Made by a program: the position numbers and the translations under genes. The notes beneath the pieces are model-generated. The model had not been told where the DNA came from, did no database searches, and saw only the letters and a list, made by a program, of their open reading frames with translations. A stretch of 64,000 bases of DNA, taken from Microbacterium protaetiae (GTDB lineage Bacteria > Actinomycetota > Actinomycetes > Actinomycetales > Microbacteriaceae). Positions within the stretch are counted from its first letter, which is position 1. Each line of letters begins with the position of its first letter. The stretch lies in the NCBI RefSeq assembly GCF_004135285.1, contig NZ_CP035494.1, forward strand, positions 558,001 through 622,000, read 5' to 3'. Positions 7,909-15,588 of this stretch are shown piece by piece.

Positions 7909-10900
7909 TTACTTGACCGGAACCAGCAGCGCCTCATCGGCGCCGGCCTGGTTGTCGGGCACGACGATCATCGTGCCCAGCGGCTTCTGCTTCGCGTAGG
8001 CGGCGCGGTCGAGGGTCACCTCGAACGACGAGCGCTTGCCGTTCTTGGCGATCACGCCGTATTGGCCGTTCGAGATCGCCGGAGCCGACGGGTCGTAGAC
8101 CGCGGCACCCGAGAACTCATCGCCGATCGCCGAGTCGACCACCGAGCCCGACTGCACCGTGTAGCTGAACGCCCCGTCGACACCGAGCACGCTCGCGTAC
8201 ATCGGCAGCAGGATCGTGCTGCTGTCGGTGGGCGCCTGTGCCAGGAAGTACGGGCCGGTCGTAGCACCCGTCTTGATGTCGTTCACGAACACCGCCGAGC
8301 GCCCGTCGGCCTCACCGAGCGTGACCAGGCCGTTGTCGACGGCGAACACGATCTTGTCGGCCGTGCCGTCTCGGTCGGTGTCGATGAGCACATCGAACTC
8401 GTCGCTGGCCGCGTTCGACCACCGCTTGTACGTGCTGACGGCGAACACCATCAGCGTGTCGCCGTCACCGGTGTCGAACGACTGCACGCCGGCGGCCCGC
8501 AGATCAACTCCCGGGTCGGCGACCCTCTTGCCCAGGTCGGCCTTGTCAGACAGGCCCCAGGTGTAGAAGTCGGCCGAGGCGTCGAGCGCACCCAGCCGGT
8601 TCAGCAAGGTGATGGTCGATGTGCCGCCCTTCTTCGCGATGTTCTTGCCGAACACGTGGCTGCTCGTCAGCTGCACGTTGGCGTCGGCGCGCGGCACCAG
8701 CAGGTATGGCACGCGCACCGTCGACGACGAGCTCGAGAACACCACATCGCCCGAGATCTCGTAGAACGAGAACTCATCGGCCAGCGACGAACCGATGTCA
8801 CTCGCGCGTGCCGACAGCGTCACGCGCACCTTCGCCGAGTGGCCCGCACGCACCGTGACCTTCGACGGCCACACCGACACCTGCGCCTTCGCCGAGGCGG
8901 CCGTGGCCGACGTCTTCGCGGTGTAGGTGACGGTCTTCTTGCCGTGGTTGGTCAGCGTGAGGGTGCGCGTCTGCTGGAAGCTGCGCGACGAGTCATCGAA
9001 CCCGAAGCTCAGCGTCGGCTGCGACGCACGCCCGCTGGTGGTGCGGAAGGTGTCGCCGGATGCCGTCACCTGTGCTTTCACGACGGCTGCGGCATCCACC
9101 AGTCCGACGCCGCCGACGGTGTTCTCCTGCCCGTCGACCTTCGACGGGTCGGCCGTGCTGCTCAGCAGCGAGGCGACATCGACAGCCGACCACTTCGGGT
9201 GCGACTGCACGGCGAGCGCCGCGACGCCGGTCACGTGTGGCGAGGCCATCGAGGTCCCCGACATCGCCGCCGCGCCGTTGCCCGAACCGACAGCGACCGA
9301 GACGATACTCACGCCCGGTGCCGCCACATCGGGCGCCACCGCACTGTCGCCCGAGCGAGGTCCGCTCGAGGTGAAGTCGGCGTACTGCCGGAACGTCGGG
9401 TTCGGCAGCGTGTCGGGGGTGATCGACAGGGTCTGTCCGTCCGCCGCCGCCAGTGCCGGGCCGTCGGCGCTTCCGACACCGAGGAACGGGATGGTGACGT
9501 CTTCGGGAATGCCGTTGGCGGGGTCAGCCGCCACCGGACCGAGATACGGCGGCAGATCGGCCACGTTGCTCACGACGATGGTGCTGGATGCCCCTGCCTG
9601 CTGGGCTCCGAGTGCCTTGAGTACGAGCGCACAGTCGCCGCGCTGCGAGACGGCGACCTGGTGCGCGCCGGCTGTGATGCCGGCCTTGACGTAGTCGTCC
9701 TTCGTGCAGCCCAGTGCCTCGTTCTCGGTGGTGGCCGGGTCATCCTGCAGCACGACCACGTTCTGCGAATCCAGCCCCGAGAGGTCGGCGTTGAGCATGT
9801 TGACCGCCTGCAGCGTCGTGCCACCGACGGCGATCTTCGCACCGGGAAGAGTCTCAGTGCTGTCGACCGCAGCGACCGACACAACGCCGTCGCCCACGCC
9901 CGGTGAGCCACTCATGTACGGGTTCTGGCCTTCGTTGCCGGCCGAGGTGACCACGACGACGCCCGCACCGACGGCGTTGCTCGCGGCGACGGCATCGGGG
10001 TCGTCGGCGCGCCCGAACGGTGAACCCAACGACATGTTGATGACGTCCATGCCGTGGTCGACCGCCCAGTCGATGGCCGGCACCACGACGCTCGTCGATC
10101 CCGCGCATCCGAAGACCCGGATCGCGTAAAGATCGGCCTGCGGAGCAACGCCCGGACCGACGGTCCACTTCTTCGATGCCGTCGACGAGTTGTAGGGACC
10201 GGTGTAGGTCGAGCCGTCGGCGAGCACACCCGAACCGGCGGCGGTGCCGGCGACGTGACTGCCGTGTCCCTGACAGTCGAGCGGGTTGGAGTCGGGCTGG
10301 GGCACCGATGCCGGGTCATTGGCGTTGTACGCGTCGCCGACGAGGTCGGTGCCACCCTTGACCCGCGGGGCGCGGGGCCCGAACAGCGCCGGGTCGGCGG
10401 GCTGCGTCTCGGCAGCGTGCGCCGCTGCATACGCCGCAGCCGTGCCCGGGCCGCCGAAGTCGGCATGCGTGTAGTCGATGCCGGTGTCGATGATGGCCAC
10501 CTTGACGTGCTTGCCGGTGTATCCGGTGTTCTGCCACACATCGGGAACACCGAGGAACGGCACCGACACCGCATTGTCGATCGTGTAGGTCGGGGCAGGG
10601 TGCACGGCCTCGACGCCGGGCAGCGCTTCGAGGTCATCGACATGCCCTGCCGGGATGTTCACCTGGATGCCGTTGTACGCCGACTGCATCTGCGCTTCGA
10701 CCTTGCCGCCCTTCGACCGGATGGTGCCGGTCACGGCATCCTGGGCCTTCTTGAGCTTGCTCTTGATCGATGAGCGCTCGTTCGTGGTCAGGTCGCGGCC
10801 CTTGTCTGCCTGCACGACGGCGACCGGGTCGCCGGTCATCTGCACGATGACGCTGACACGACGCGAGGGGTCGGCGCCCACCGGCGTGTAGTCGGTGGTG

Positions 10901-11025
10901 TGCGTGGGCGACGTCGAGGTGAATCGCGCTGCCGGATCGGAATCGGGATCAGTCGAGGCCATCGCGGCGGTAGCCGGGATCGTCAGCGCCAGCGCGCCGA
11001 CCGTGGCCAGTATCCGTTTGTACAC
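7909..11025 (-). CDS. secreted subtilisin-like serine protease (S8)
   Basis: A 1038-residue exported protease. The GTG start at 11025 follows AGAAGG and gives a normal signal peptide (YKRILATVGALALTIPATAA); an upstream in-frame ATG would add 29 unlikely residues. Residues ~55-145 form an I9-type prodomain. The catalytic triad is Asp180 (VAIIDTGID), His254 (GHGSHVAG) and Ser592 (SGTSMASPH). The ~195 residues between the oxyanion region and Ser592 contain a PA-domain insert (about 400-530). The C-terminal ~400 residues are beta-rich and include a fibronectin-like segment. There is no LPxTG or C-terminal membrane anchor, so it is probably released. It resembles Vpr-type and Streptomyces large subtilases. 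Confidence 0.95.
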   Translation of the reverse strand: MYKRILATVGALALTIPATAAMASTDPDSDPAARFTSTSPTHTTDYTPVGADPSRRVSVIVQMTGDPVAVVQADKGRDLTTNERSSIKSKLKKAQDAVTGTIRSKGGKVEAQMQSAYNGIQVNIPAGHVDDLEALPGVEAVHPAPTYTIDNAVSVPFLGVPDVWQNTGYTGKHVKVAIIDTGIDYTHADFGGPGTAAAYAAAHAAETQPADPALFGPRAPRVKGGTDLVGDAYNANDPASVPQPDSNPLDCQGHGSHVAGTAAGSGVLADGSTYTGPYNSSTASKKWTVGPGVAPQADLYAIRVFGCAGSTSVVVPAIDWAVDHGMDVINMSLGSPFGRADDPDAVAASNAVGAGVVVVTSAGNEGQNPYMSGSPGVGDGVVSVAAVDSTETLPGAKIAVGGTTLQAVNMLNADLSGLDSQNVVVLQDDPATTENEALGCTKDDYVKAGITAGAHQVAVSQRGDCALVLKALGAQQAGASSTIVVSNVADLPPYLGPVAADPANGIPEDVTIPFLGVGSADGPALAAADGQTLSITPDTLPNPTFRQYADFTSSGPRSGDSAVAPDVAAPGVSIVSVAVGSGNGAAAMSGTSMASPHVTGVAALAVQSHPKWSAVDVASLLSSTADPSKVDGQENTVGGVGLVDAAAVVKAQVTASGDTFRTTSGRASQPTLSFGFDDSSRSFQQTRTLTLTNHGKKTVTYTAKTSATAASAKAQVSVWPSKVTVRAGHSAKVRVTLSARASDIGSSLADEFSFYEISGDVVFSSSSSTVRVPYLLVPRADANVQLTSSHVFGKNIAKKGGTSTITLLNRLGALDASADFYTWGLSDKADLGKRVADPGVDLRAAGVQSFDTGDGDTLMVFAVSTYKRWSNAASDEFDVLIDTDRDGTADKIVFAVDNGLVTLGEADGRSAVFVNDIKTGATTGPYFLAQAPTDSSTILLPMYASVLGVDGAFSYTVQSGSVVDSAIGDEFSGAAVYDPSAPAISNGQYGVIAKNGKRSSFEVTLDRAAYAKQKPLGTMIVVPDNQAGADEALLVPVK

Positions 11026-11265
11026 AGATCTGCCTTCTCTTCGAGGAGCGGTGCCGGTCTTCCCACTCCGTTGTGCGGAACTGAGAGACACCAGAGGGAA
11101 CGCTAAGAGCAACCTGAACCGGCGTCAATGGGCGACACCGCAAATGAGAGCCGTCTCACGATGGGATGCCGCATCGTGGCCGTCGCACGTCATGCAAGGT
11201 CACCGCGGTTCACGGGAAGTCACGTTCGCTCGCACCGCCTGCGCTCGTGCGTAGCCTGGGCTCAT

Positions 11266-11338
11266 CGCGGCGACCCGGGCGGTCCCGGACACCGGCTCAT
11301 AACCGGTCGTGCAGCGGGTTCGACTCCCGCCGTCGCGT
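11266..11338 (+). tRNA. tRNA-Met(CAT)-like gene with an unusual D arm
   Basis: A 7-bp acceptor (CGCGGCG at 11266-11272 with CGTCGCG at 11331-11337, one G-T), a 5-bp anticodon stem (ACCGG/CCGGT) with loop CTCATAA giving anticodon CAT at 11298-11300, and a perfect T arm (GCGGG, loop TTCGACT, CCCGC) can be folded. The D arm is atypical: position 8 is A, not T, the stem is CCGG/CCGG and the loop has only six bases without the usual AGxxGG pattern. CCA is not encoded. It could be a divergent elongator tRNA-Met or tRNA-Ile2, or a degenerate copy. Confidence 0.55.
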
Positions 11339-11372
11339 CGAGGTCGTCGCAGCAACTTCGGCCTTTCGAATC

Positions 11373-11387
11373 GTTTAGTGACTAAAC
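11373..11387. promoter_or_regulatory. MarR-type operator palindrome
   Basis: GTTTAGT-G-ACTAAAC is a perfect inverted repeat ending 7 nt before the first gene of the MarR-containing operon. It overlaps a possible -10 (TAAACT, 11383-11388), so binding by the MarR protein encoded at 12032 would block transcription. The very short leader leaves no room for a ribosome site. Confidence 0.65.
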
Positions 11388-11394
11388 TACCCAC

Positions 11395-12030
11395 ATGATC
11401 ACGATCGCCTTGTTCGGCGCCACGGGCAAGACGGGCAAACGCGTGCTGCAGCGCGCGCTCGCCGCCGGCCACCGTGTGCGCGTCCTCGTTCGCGACCCCG
11501 CGAAGCTGTCAGTCACCTCGGACCAGCTCACAGTGATCCGCGGTGATGTCCTGGATCAGGCATCCGTCGACCATACTGTCGCCGGAGCTGACGCCGTTCT
11601 CGCGGTCTTCGGGCACGTCAAAGGCTCCCCCGCGACGCTGCAGGCAGACGGCACCCGACTGATCGTCGAGGCGATGAAGAGGCATGGCGTGCGCCGGATC
11701 GTGACGCTGTCCGGCGGCGGGCTGCGAGCCGAGGGCTTCGATCAGCCGAAGGCGGCGGACAAGGTCATCCGCTTCTTGCTGAAGACGCTGTCGGGTCACG
11801 TGCTCGCGGATGCGGAGAGACACCTCGCCGTGCTGGAGGAGACGACCCTCGACTGGACCGTGGTGCGCGGGCCTCGGCTCACCGAGTCCCCGGGAGACGG
11901 CGTGTACCGGGTCGGTTGGGTCGGCGTCGGGACAGGCACGCAGATCAGCCGCGACGATCTTGCCGACTTCATCCTCACGCAGGTCGACGACCTCTCGTTC
12001 GTGCGCCAACTTCCTTTCGTGAGCGACTGA
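11395..12030 (+). CDS. NAD(P)-binding oxidoreductase (atypical SDR)
   Basis: A 211-residue single Rossmann-fold protein. The dinucleotide motif FGATGKTGKRV lies at residues 7-17. The rest (GADAVLAVFGH, RRIVTLSGGG, LDWTVVRGPRLTE) follows the biliverdin-reductase-B/NmrA-like pattern of atypical short-chain dehydrogenases that use NADPH to reduce flavins or quinones or act as redox sensors. It is first in a three-gene operon with a MarR regulator (one base after its stop) and a second NmrA-like protein. A role in electrophile or quinone stress is likely but inferred. Confidence 0.88.
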   Translation: MITIALFGATGKTGKRVLQRALAAGHRVRVLVRDPAKLSVTSDQLTVIRGDVLDQASVDHTVAGADAVLAVFGHVKGSPATLQADGTRLIVEAMKRHGVRRIVTLSGGGLRAEGFDQPKAADKVIRFLLKTLSGHVLADAERHLAVLEETTLDWTVVRGPRLTESPGDGVYRVGWVGVGTGTQISRDDLADFILTQVDDLSFVRQLPFVSD

Positions 12031-12031
12031 G

Positions 12032-12472
12032 ATGGGCGCACGACGCTACGACCGTGTCGCTGCTGTTGTCGAGCAGCTCGTGCGATGGACCCGCGTGCTC
12101 GCCGGCGCACGGGCCGAGGTCGGCTCGGCCCCCTTCGAAGGGACTGCCCTGACGTCGACGCAGCGCGAAGCACTGTTCCTCATCGCCCACGACCCGACCC
12201 CCACGACGCCGGGGGCGCTCGCTTCTGCACTGGCGGTCACGCCGGGCGCCGTGACACAGCTGGTCGACGGACTGCGCCGCGAACGCCTCGTCGAGCAGAC
12301 TCCTCACCCCAGTGACGCAAGGTCGCGGGTGCTGACGCTCACACCCGACGCGACCGCACGCCTCGCCATGTTCGAACAGTCCTTCATTCGCGTGATCGCA
12401 CCACGGTTCAACGGCCTCGACGACGACGAGCTCACCACCCTCACCCGATTGATGAGGAAGGCAGGATTCTGA
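12032..12472 (+). CDS. MarR-family transcriptional regulator
   Basis: A 146-residue winged-helix protein. The helix-turn-helix spans about residues 35-80 (TSTQREALFLIAHDP, ALAVTPGAVTQLVDGLRR), followed by the wing with DARSRVLTLTPD, the conserved MarR D-x-R-S/R motif. It sits between two NAD(P)-binding proteins that it probably controls through the palindrome just upstream of the operon. No sensing cysteine is present in the sequence, so the signal may be a bound small molecule. Confidence 0.92.
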   Translation: MGARRYDRVAAVVEQLVRWTRVLAGARAEVGSAPFEGTALTSTQREALFLIAHDPTPTTPGALASALAVTPGAVTQLVDGLRRERLVEQTPHPSDARSRVLTLTPDATARLAMFEQSFIRVIAPRFNGLDDDELTTLTRLMRKAGF

Positions 12473-12473
12473 G

Positions 12474-13349
12474 ATGGGCGCAGTGTTCGTCACCGGTGCC
12501 ACCGGAACCGTTGGTGCGGCGGTGGTCACGCACCTCGCCGCGCGCGGCACCGAAGTCATCGCTGCGGTGCGCGACAGCGACGCCGCACCGTCGCTACCCC
12601 CGGGCGTCGGACCACGCGCCTTCGCGTTCGGCGCCGACCCCGAGGCGATCGGCGCCTCGCTCGAAGGCGCAGATCGACTGTTCCTGATGCGGCCGCCGGC
12701 AATTGAGGACGTGCAGACGCACCTGTTCCCGGTGATCGACGCGGCGCTTGACCGCGGAATCCGTCAGATCGTGTTCCTGTCGCTGCAGGGAGTGCAGGCG
12801 AACCGGCGCACGCCTCACCACGCTGTCGAACAGTACCTGCGCGAGCGACACGCACCATTCACGTTCCTGCGGCCGAACTTCTTCATGCAGAACCTCTCAG
12901 CGACATACGGCGACGAAATCCGTCGCACCGGCCACATCGTCGTGCCAGCCGGTCGCTCCCGCACCGCGTTCATCGATGCGCGCGACATCGGCCGTGTTGC
13001 GGCGACCGTCTTCACCGAACCCGGACACATCGGTAAGGCGTACACGCTGTCGGGCGAGCAGTCGCTCAGCTACCGCAATGTGGCCGCGATCATGAGCGAT
13101 GTTCTGGGCCGCGAGATCGTGTACGCGCGGCCGAGTGAACGAGAGTACCTCGACAAGCTCGTGGCCGAAGGATGGCCGCGGGACTACATCGACGTGCAGA
13201 AGATGATCTACCGCGTCGTCCGGTTGAACGTCTCCGCGTTTCCCAATCGCTCGATCCGGCGGCTGACCGGCGACCCGGCAACGACCTTCCGGCAGTTCGT
13301 CGAGGACTACCGCCACGTATGGAACCAGCCGACGTCCAGCGGCCGGTGA
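12474..13349 (+). CDS. NmrA-family NAD(P)-binding protein
   Basis: A 291-residue atypical SDR. FVTGATGTVGAAVV at residues ~5-18 is the dinucleotide motif. The later FLRPNFFMQNL and TAFIDARDIGRVAATVF segments are characteristic of the NmrA/HSCARG quinone-oxidoreductase-like group (QorB-type). It follows the MarR gene with a one-base gap, so all three genes are probably cotranscribed. Expected activities are NADPH-dependent quinone reduction or redox sensing; the substrate is unknown. Confidence 0.9.
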   Translation: MGAVFVTGATGTVGAAVVTHLAARGTEVIAAVRDSDAAPSLPPGVGPRAFAFGADPEAIGASLEGADRLFLMRPPAIEDVQTHLFPVIDAALDRGIRQIVFLSLQGVQANRRTPHHAVEQYLRERHAPFTFLRPNFFMQNLSATYGDEIRRTGHIVVPAGRSRTAFIDARDIGRVAATVFTEPGHIGKAYTLSGEQSLSYRNVAAIMSDVLGREIVYARPSEREYLDKLVAEGWPRDYIDVQKMIYRVVRLNVSAFPNRSIRRLTGDPATTFRQFVEDYRHVWNQPTSSGR

Positions 13350-13521
13350 GCCACGAACTCGAACGCCGACACGCGCGATCGACGGCATCGCCCGCCGGAT
13401 GAGCTCGCGCTCGCGCTCGCGGGGCGACGCTGGCAGGAATCGACACCACAATATGAGACGCACCCCGAAGAGCCACGATCCCAGCGTTTACAAGGCATGA
13501 CACCGTCATCGTCATTTACTT

Positions 13522-13554
13522 AGTTTCAATATACGTTGGGAGTATACTTAAACT
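13522..13554. promoter_or_regulatory. AbiE promoter/operator inverted repeat
   Basis: AGTTTCAATATAC (13522-13534) and GTATACTTAAACT (13542-13554) form an imperfect 13-bp inverted repeat (11 of 13 matching) around a 7-bp spacer. It is strikingly AT-rich for this genome. It contains a TATACT -10-like hexamer and ends 24 nt before the antitoxin start. AbiEi antitoxins are known to repress their own promoter through inverted repeats, which fits. Confidence 0.7.
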
Positions 13555-13578
13555 CAATAAGTTGTCGAGGGAACGCGA

Positions 13579-14235
13579 ATGCGCACTGATGTTGACCTGA
13601 TCCGCGCGATCGAGCGGGCTCCGATGCGCACCGCACGCTACGCCGAGCTGCGCGAGTTGGGAAGCAACATCTGGCGCACACTCAACGCACTCGCCGAGCA
13701 GGGTGCGGTCACCCGGCTGGGCCAGGGCGTTTACACGGTGCCCCCCGGCGGGCAGGACGGCCGGACATGGAATCCGACGCTCGAGGCGGCCGGTCTCGCC
13801 GTCGCGACAGCACGGTTCGGGAACCGCAACGCGGTGCTCATGGGCATCGGCGCAGCACGATACTGGGCGGCGATTCCACGCGCGATCGGTGTCACCACGG
13901 TCGCGGTGCCGGAAGCAGGGCGGGCGCCGGTCGAGCTCGATCGGGGCGGCACGCTGCACCTCGTCCCACGGGAGTTGACAAAGCTGAACGCGACCCTCGA
14001 AGAGACCGAGCTCGGCGAGGGCCTGGTGACCACCCCAGCGCAGACCATGTACGACCTGCTGATGAAGCCAAAGCAGGGCCGCATGCCTGACGAGGCGATC
14101 GCCGCCGCGCGATCACTTCGGGGCCAGGTCGACGCCAAGGAATTCGAATACGTCGTCGGCCTATGGGGGCGAGCCAACGACGCGGTCCGGCGAACGCTGC
14201 GCGAACTCGAGCGGGATCGTCTGTCCGTTGGGTGA
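13579..14235 (+). CDS. abiEi: AbiEi-type antitoxin
   Basis: A 218-residue protein with an N-terminal winged helix (about residues 1-55, ending GAVTRLGQGVYTVPP) and a C-terminal AbiEi antitoxin domain (GNRNAVLMGIGAARYWAAIPR, LVTTPAQTMYDLL). It represses its own promoter and counteracts the cognate nucleotidyltransferase toxin in the type IV AbiE system, a phage-defence and plasmid-stability module. GAGGGA before ATG 13579 supports the start. The stop overlaps the toxin gene by 8 nt, the usual order. Confidence 0.88.
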   Translation: MRTDVDLIRAIERAPMRTARYAELRELGSNIWRTLNALAEQGAVTRLGQGVYTVPPGGQDGRTWNPTLEAAGLAVATARFGNRNAVLMGIGAARYWAAIPRAIGVTTVAVPEAGRAPVELDRGGTLHLVPRELTKLNATLEETELGEGLVTTPAQTMYDLLMKPKQGRMPDEAIAAARSLRGQVDAKEFEYVVGLWGRANDAVRRTLRELERDRLSVG

Positions 14236-14995
14236 GCGCGCGCTTGTGCCGGGCATCCTGGACGACGACGAGCGCGACGCCGTCATCGCGCGGTTCGGCG
14301 TTCCAGCGGGGCAGGTCGTCCGAGACCACGTAATTTCGCACGCGCTGGCTGCGATCGCGACGCTCAGCACCGACAGCGTCGTGTTCTTCGGAGGCACGGC
14401 CCTCTCTCGAACGCTCCTTCCCGATCTCAGGCTGTCCGAGGACATCGACCTCATTGCCCTCGGAGACCGGGGCAAGATCGGCGCCTCGATCCAGAAGGCG
14501 ATCGAGCGGCAGTTCCTGCGCAGCTTCGGTCAGCCGACGTTCACTCCGCCCTTGGGCGATAGTCGGCACCCCAACCCCTCGGTGCTCGCGGTGAGACGCG
14601 CGCGCGTTCGGGTCCAGCTGCTCTCAGCAGAGGGCTATCCCGCGTGGCCTACGGAAGTCACCGACATCGAGCAGCGCTACAGCGATGCGCCGCCGGCGAG
14701 AATGCGCGTGCTAACCCCGGCGGCGTTCGTCGCGGCAAAGCTGGCCGCGTGGACCGACAGGCACGCATCACGCGACCTATACGACCTCTGGGCGCTTGCC
14801 GAGTCCGGCCGCATCGACGTTGAAGCGGCGCGGCTCTACGCCCGCCACGGGCAGTACACGAGCGTTGCGAAGGTTTCGTTCGCCGAGGTGCCCACAGGCG
14901 CGGCATGGGTGAACGACCTGGGGCATCAGGGAATCATCACGGTAAGCCCGGAAGAAGCAGCACGCGTCGTTCGCGACGCCGTTGCAGCGCTGTGA
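14228..14995 (+). CDS. abiEii: AbiEii-type nucleotidyltransferase toxin
   Basis: The toxin of the AbiE pair (255 residues if the TTG at 14228 is used; GTG 14246 is an alternative). Diagnostic DUF1814 motifs are present: GGTALSR at residues 55-61, the acidic SEDIDL at 70-75, a Lys-containing AAKLAAW around 166, and RDLYDLW around 179. Family members transfer nucleotides to RNA; MenT-type relatives modify tRNA acceptor ends. All key residues are intact, so it should be active and requires the upstream antitoxin. A short unassigned ORF tail (IRSIDIQYIVGDPVDHLTRD) follows before the terminator. Confidence 0.9.
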   Translation: MGERALVPGILDDDERDAVIARFGVPAGQVVRDHVISHALAAIATLSTDSVVFFGGTALSRTLLPDLRLSEDIDLIALGDRGKIGASIQKAIERQFLRSFGQPTFTPPLGDSRHPNPSVLAVRRARVRVQLLSAEGYPAWPTEVTDIEQRYSDAPPARMRVLTPAAFVAAKLAAWTDRHASRDLYDLWALAESGRIDVEAARLYARHGQYTSVAKVSFAEVPTGAAWVNDLGHQGIITVSPEEAARVVRDAVAAL

Positions 14996-15092
14996 GATCC
15001 GTTCGATCGACATCCAGTACATCGTCGGCGATCCCGTCGACCACCTCACTCGCGACCAGCTCGCAGAGGCTGACCTGGCGATCGCTCCCTAA

Positions 15093-15120
15093 CCGCGGCA
15101 CGCAAGACAGCGTGCCGCGG
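15093..15120. terminator. terminator after the AbiE operon
   Basis: CCGCGGCACGC and GCGTGCCGCGG form a perfect 11-bp stem around AAGACA. It lies between the convergent AbiEii and DUF3237 genes, nine bases from the latter's stop, so it can serve both. Confidence 0.85.
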
Positions 15121-15129
15121 TCCGCCTGA

Positions 15130-15588
15130 TCACGTCACGCGATACGCGACGTAGCGCACGCGATTCGCCTCGCGAATGTAGGAGGCGAGATACAGCGACC
15201 TCTCGAACTCGGGATGCGCCGCCGACTCCAGCGTCACAACCGCGCGAAAGTAGTAGTCGCCCGGGTCGACGTCATCCCCCCGCAGCAGCGCCTCGAGCAC
15301 CTCGGGGTCACCACTGCGCACGCCGACCGCGTGCAGGAACAGGAATGACCCATCGGCGCCGCGGGCGCTGTAGCGCCCGTCGATCTCGATCGAGCCGTCG
15401 GCGCGCACGACCTGCCAGTCAGCACCGCCTTGCAGGATCTCGCCCTCGAACATCCCGGTGATGGTGCCGCCCGTCACCGGGATGATCCGCCGATGGCCGG
15501 CACGCGTCATCCCATGGTCTTCGAGCGGGCCGAGGTCGGCGACCACCTCGAATGCGGGCTCGAGGGTGGGCACGGGTGGGTTCATCAT
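15130..15588 (-). CDS. DUF3237 family protein
   Basis: A 152-residue soluble protein matching the DUF3237 pattern: N-terminal LEPAFEVVADLG, central GHRRIIPVTGGTITGMFEGE and GGADWQVVRADGSIEIDGRY, with C-terminal YYFRAVVTLES. These are small beta-barrel proteins of undefined function. The start codon overlaps the stop of the upstream S15-type hydrolase (TAATG), so the two are translationally coupled, and GGAGGA lies just ahead. ATG 15585 is an equally possible start with better spacing. A shared role with the hydrolase is likely. Confidence 0.85.
   Translation of the reverse strand: MMNPPVPTLEPAFEVVADLGPLEDHGMTRAGHRRIIPVTGGTITGMFEGEILQGGADWQVVRADGSIEIDGRYSARGADGSFLFLHAVGVRSGDPEVLEALLRGDDVDPGDYYFRAVVTLESAAHPEFERSLYLASYIREANRVRYVAYRVT

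Noticed and set aside
7843..9906. 687-codon plus-strand ORF
   Set aside because: Antisense shadow of the S8 protease gene, which has a signal peptide, prodomain and full catalytic triad.
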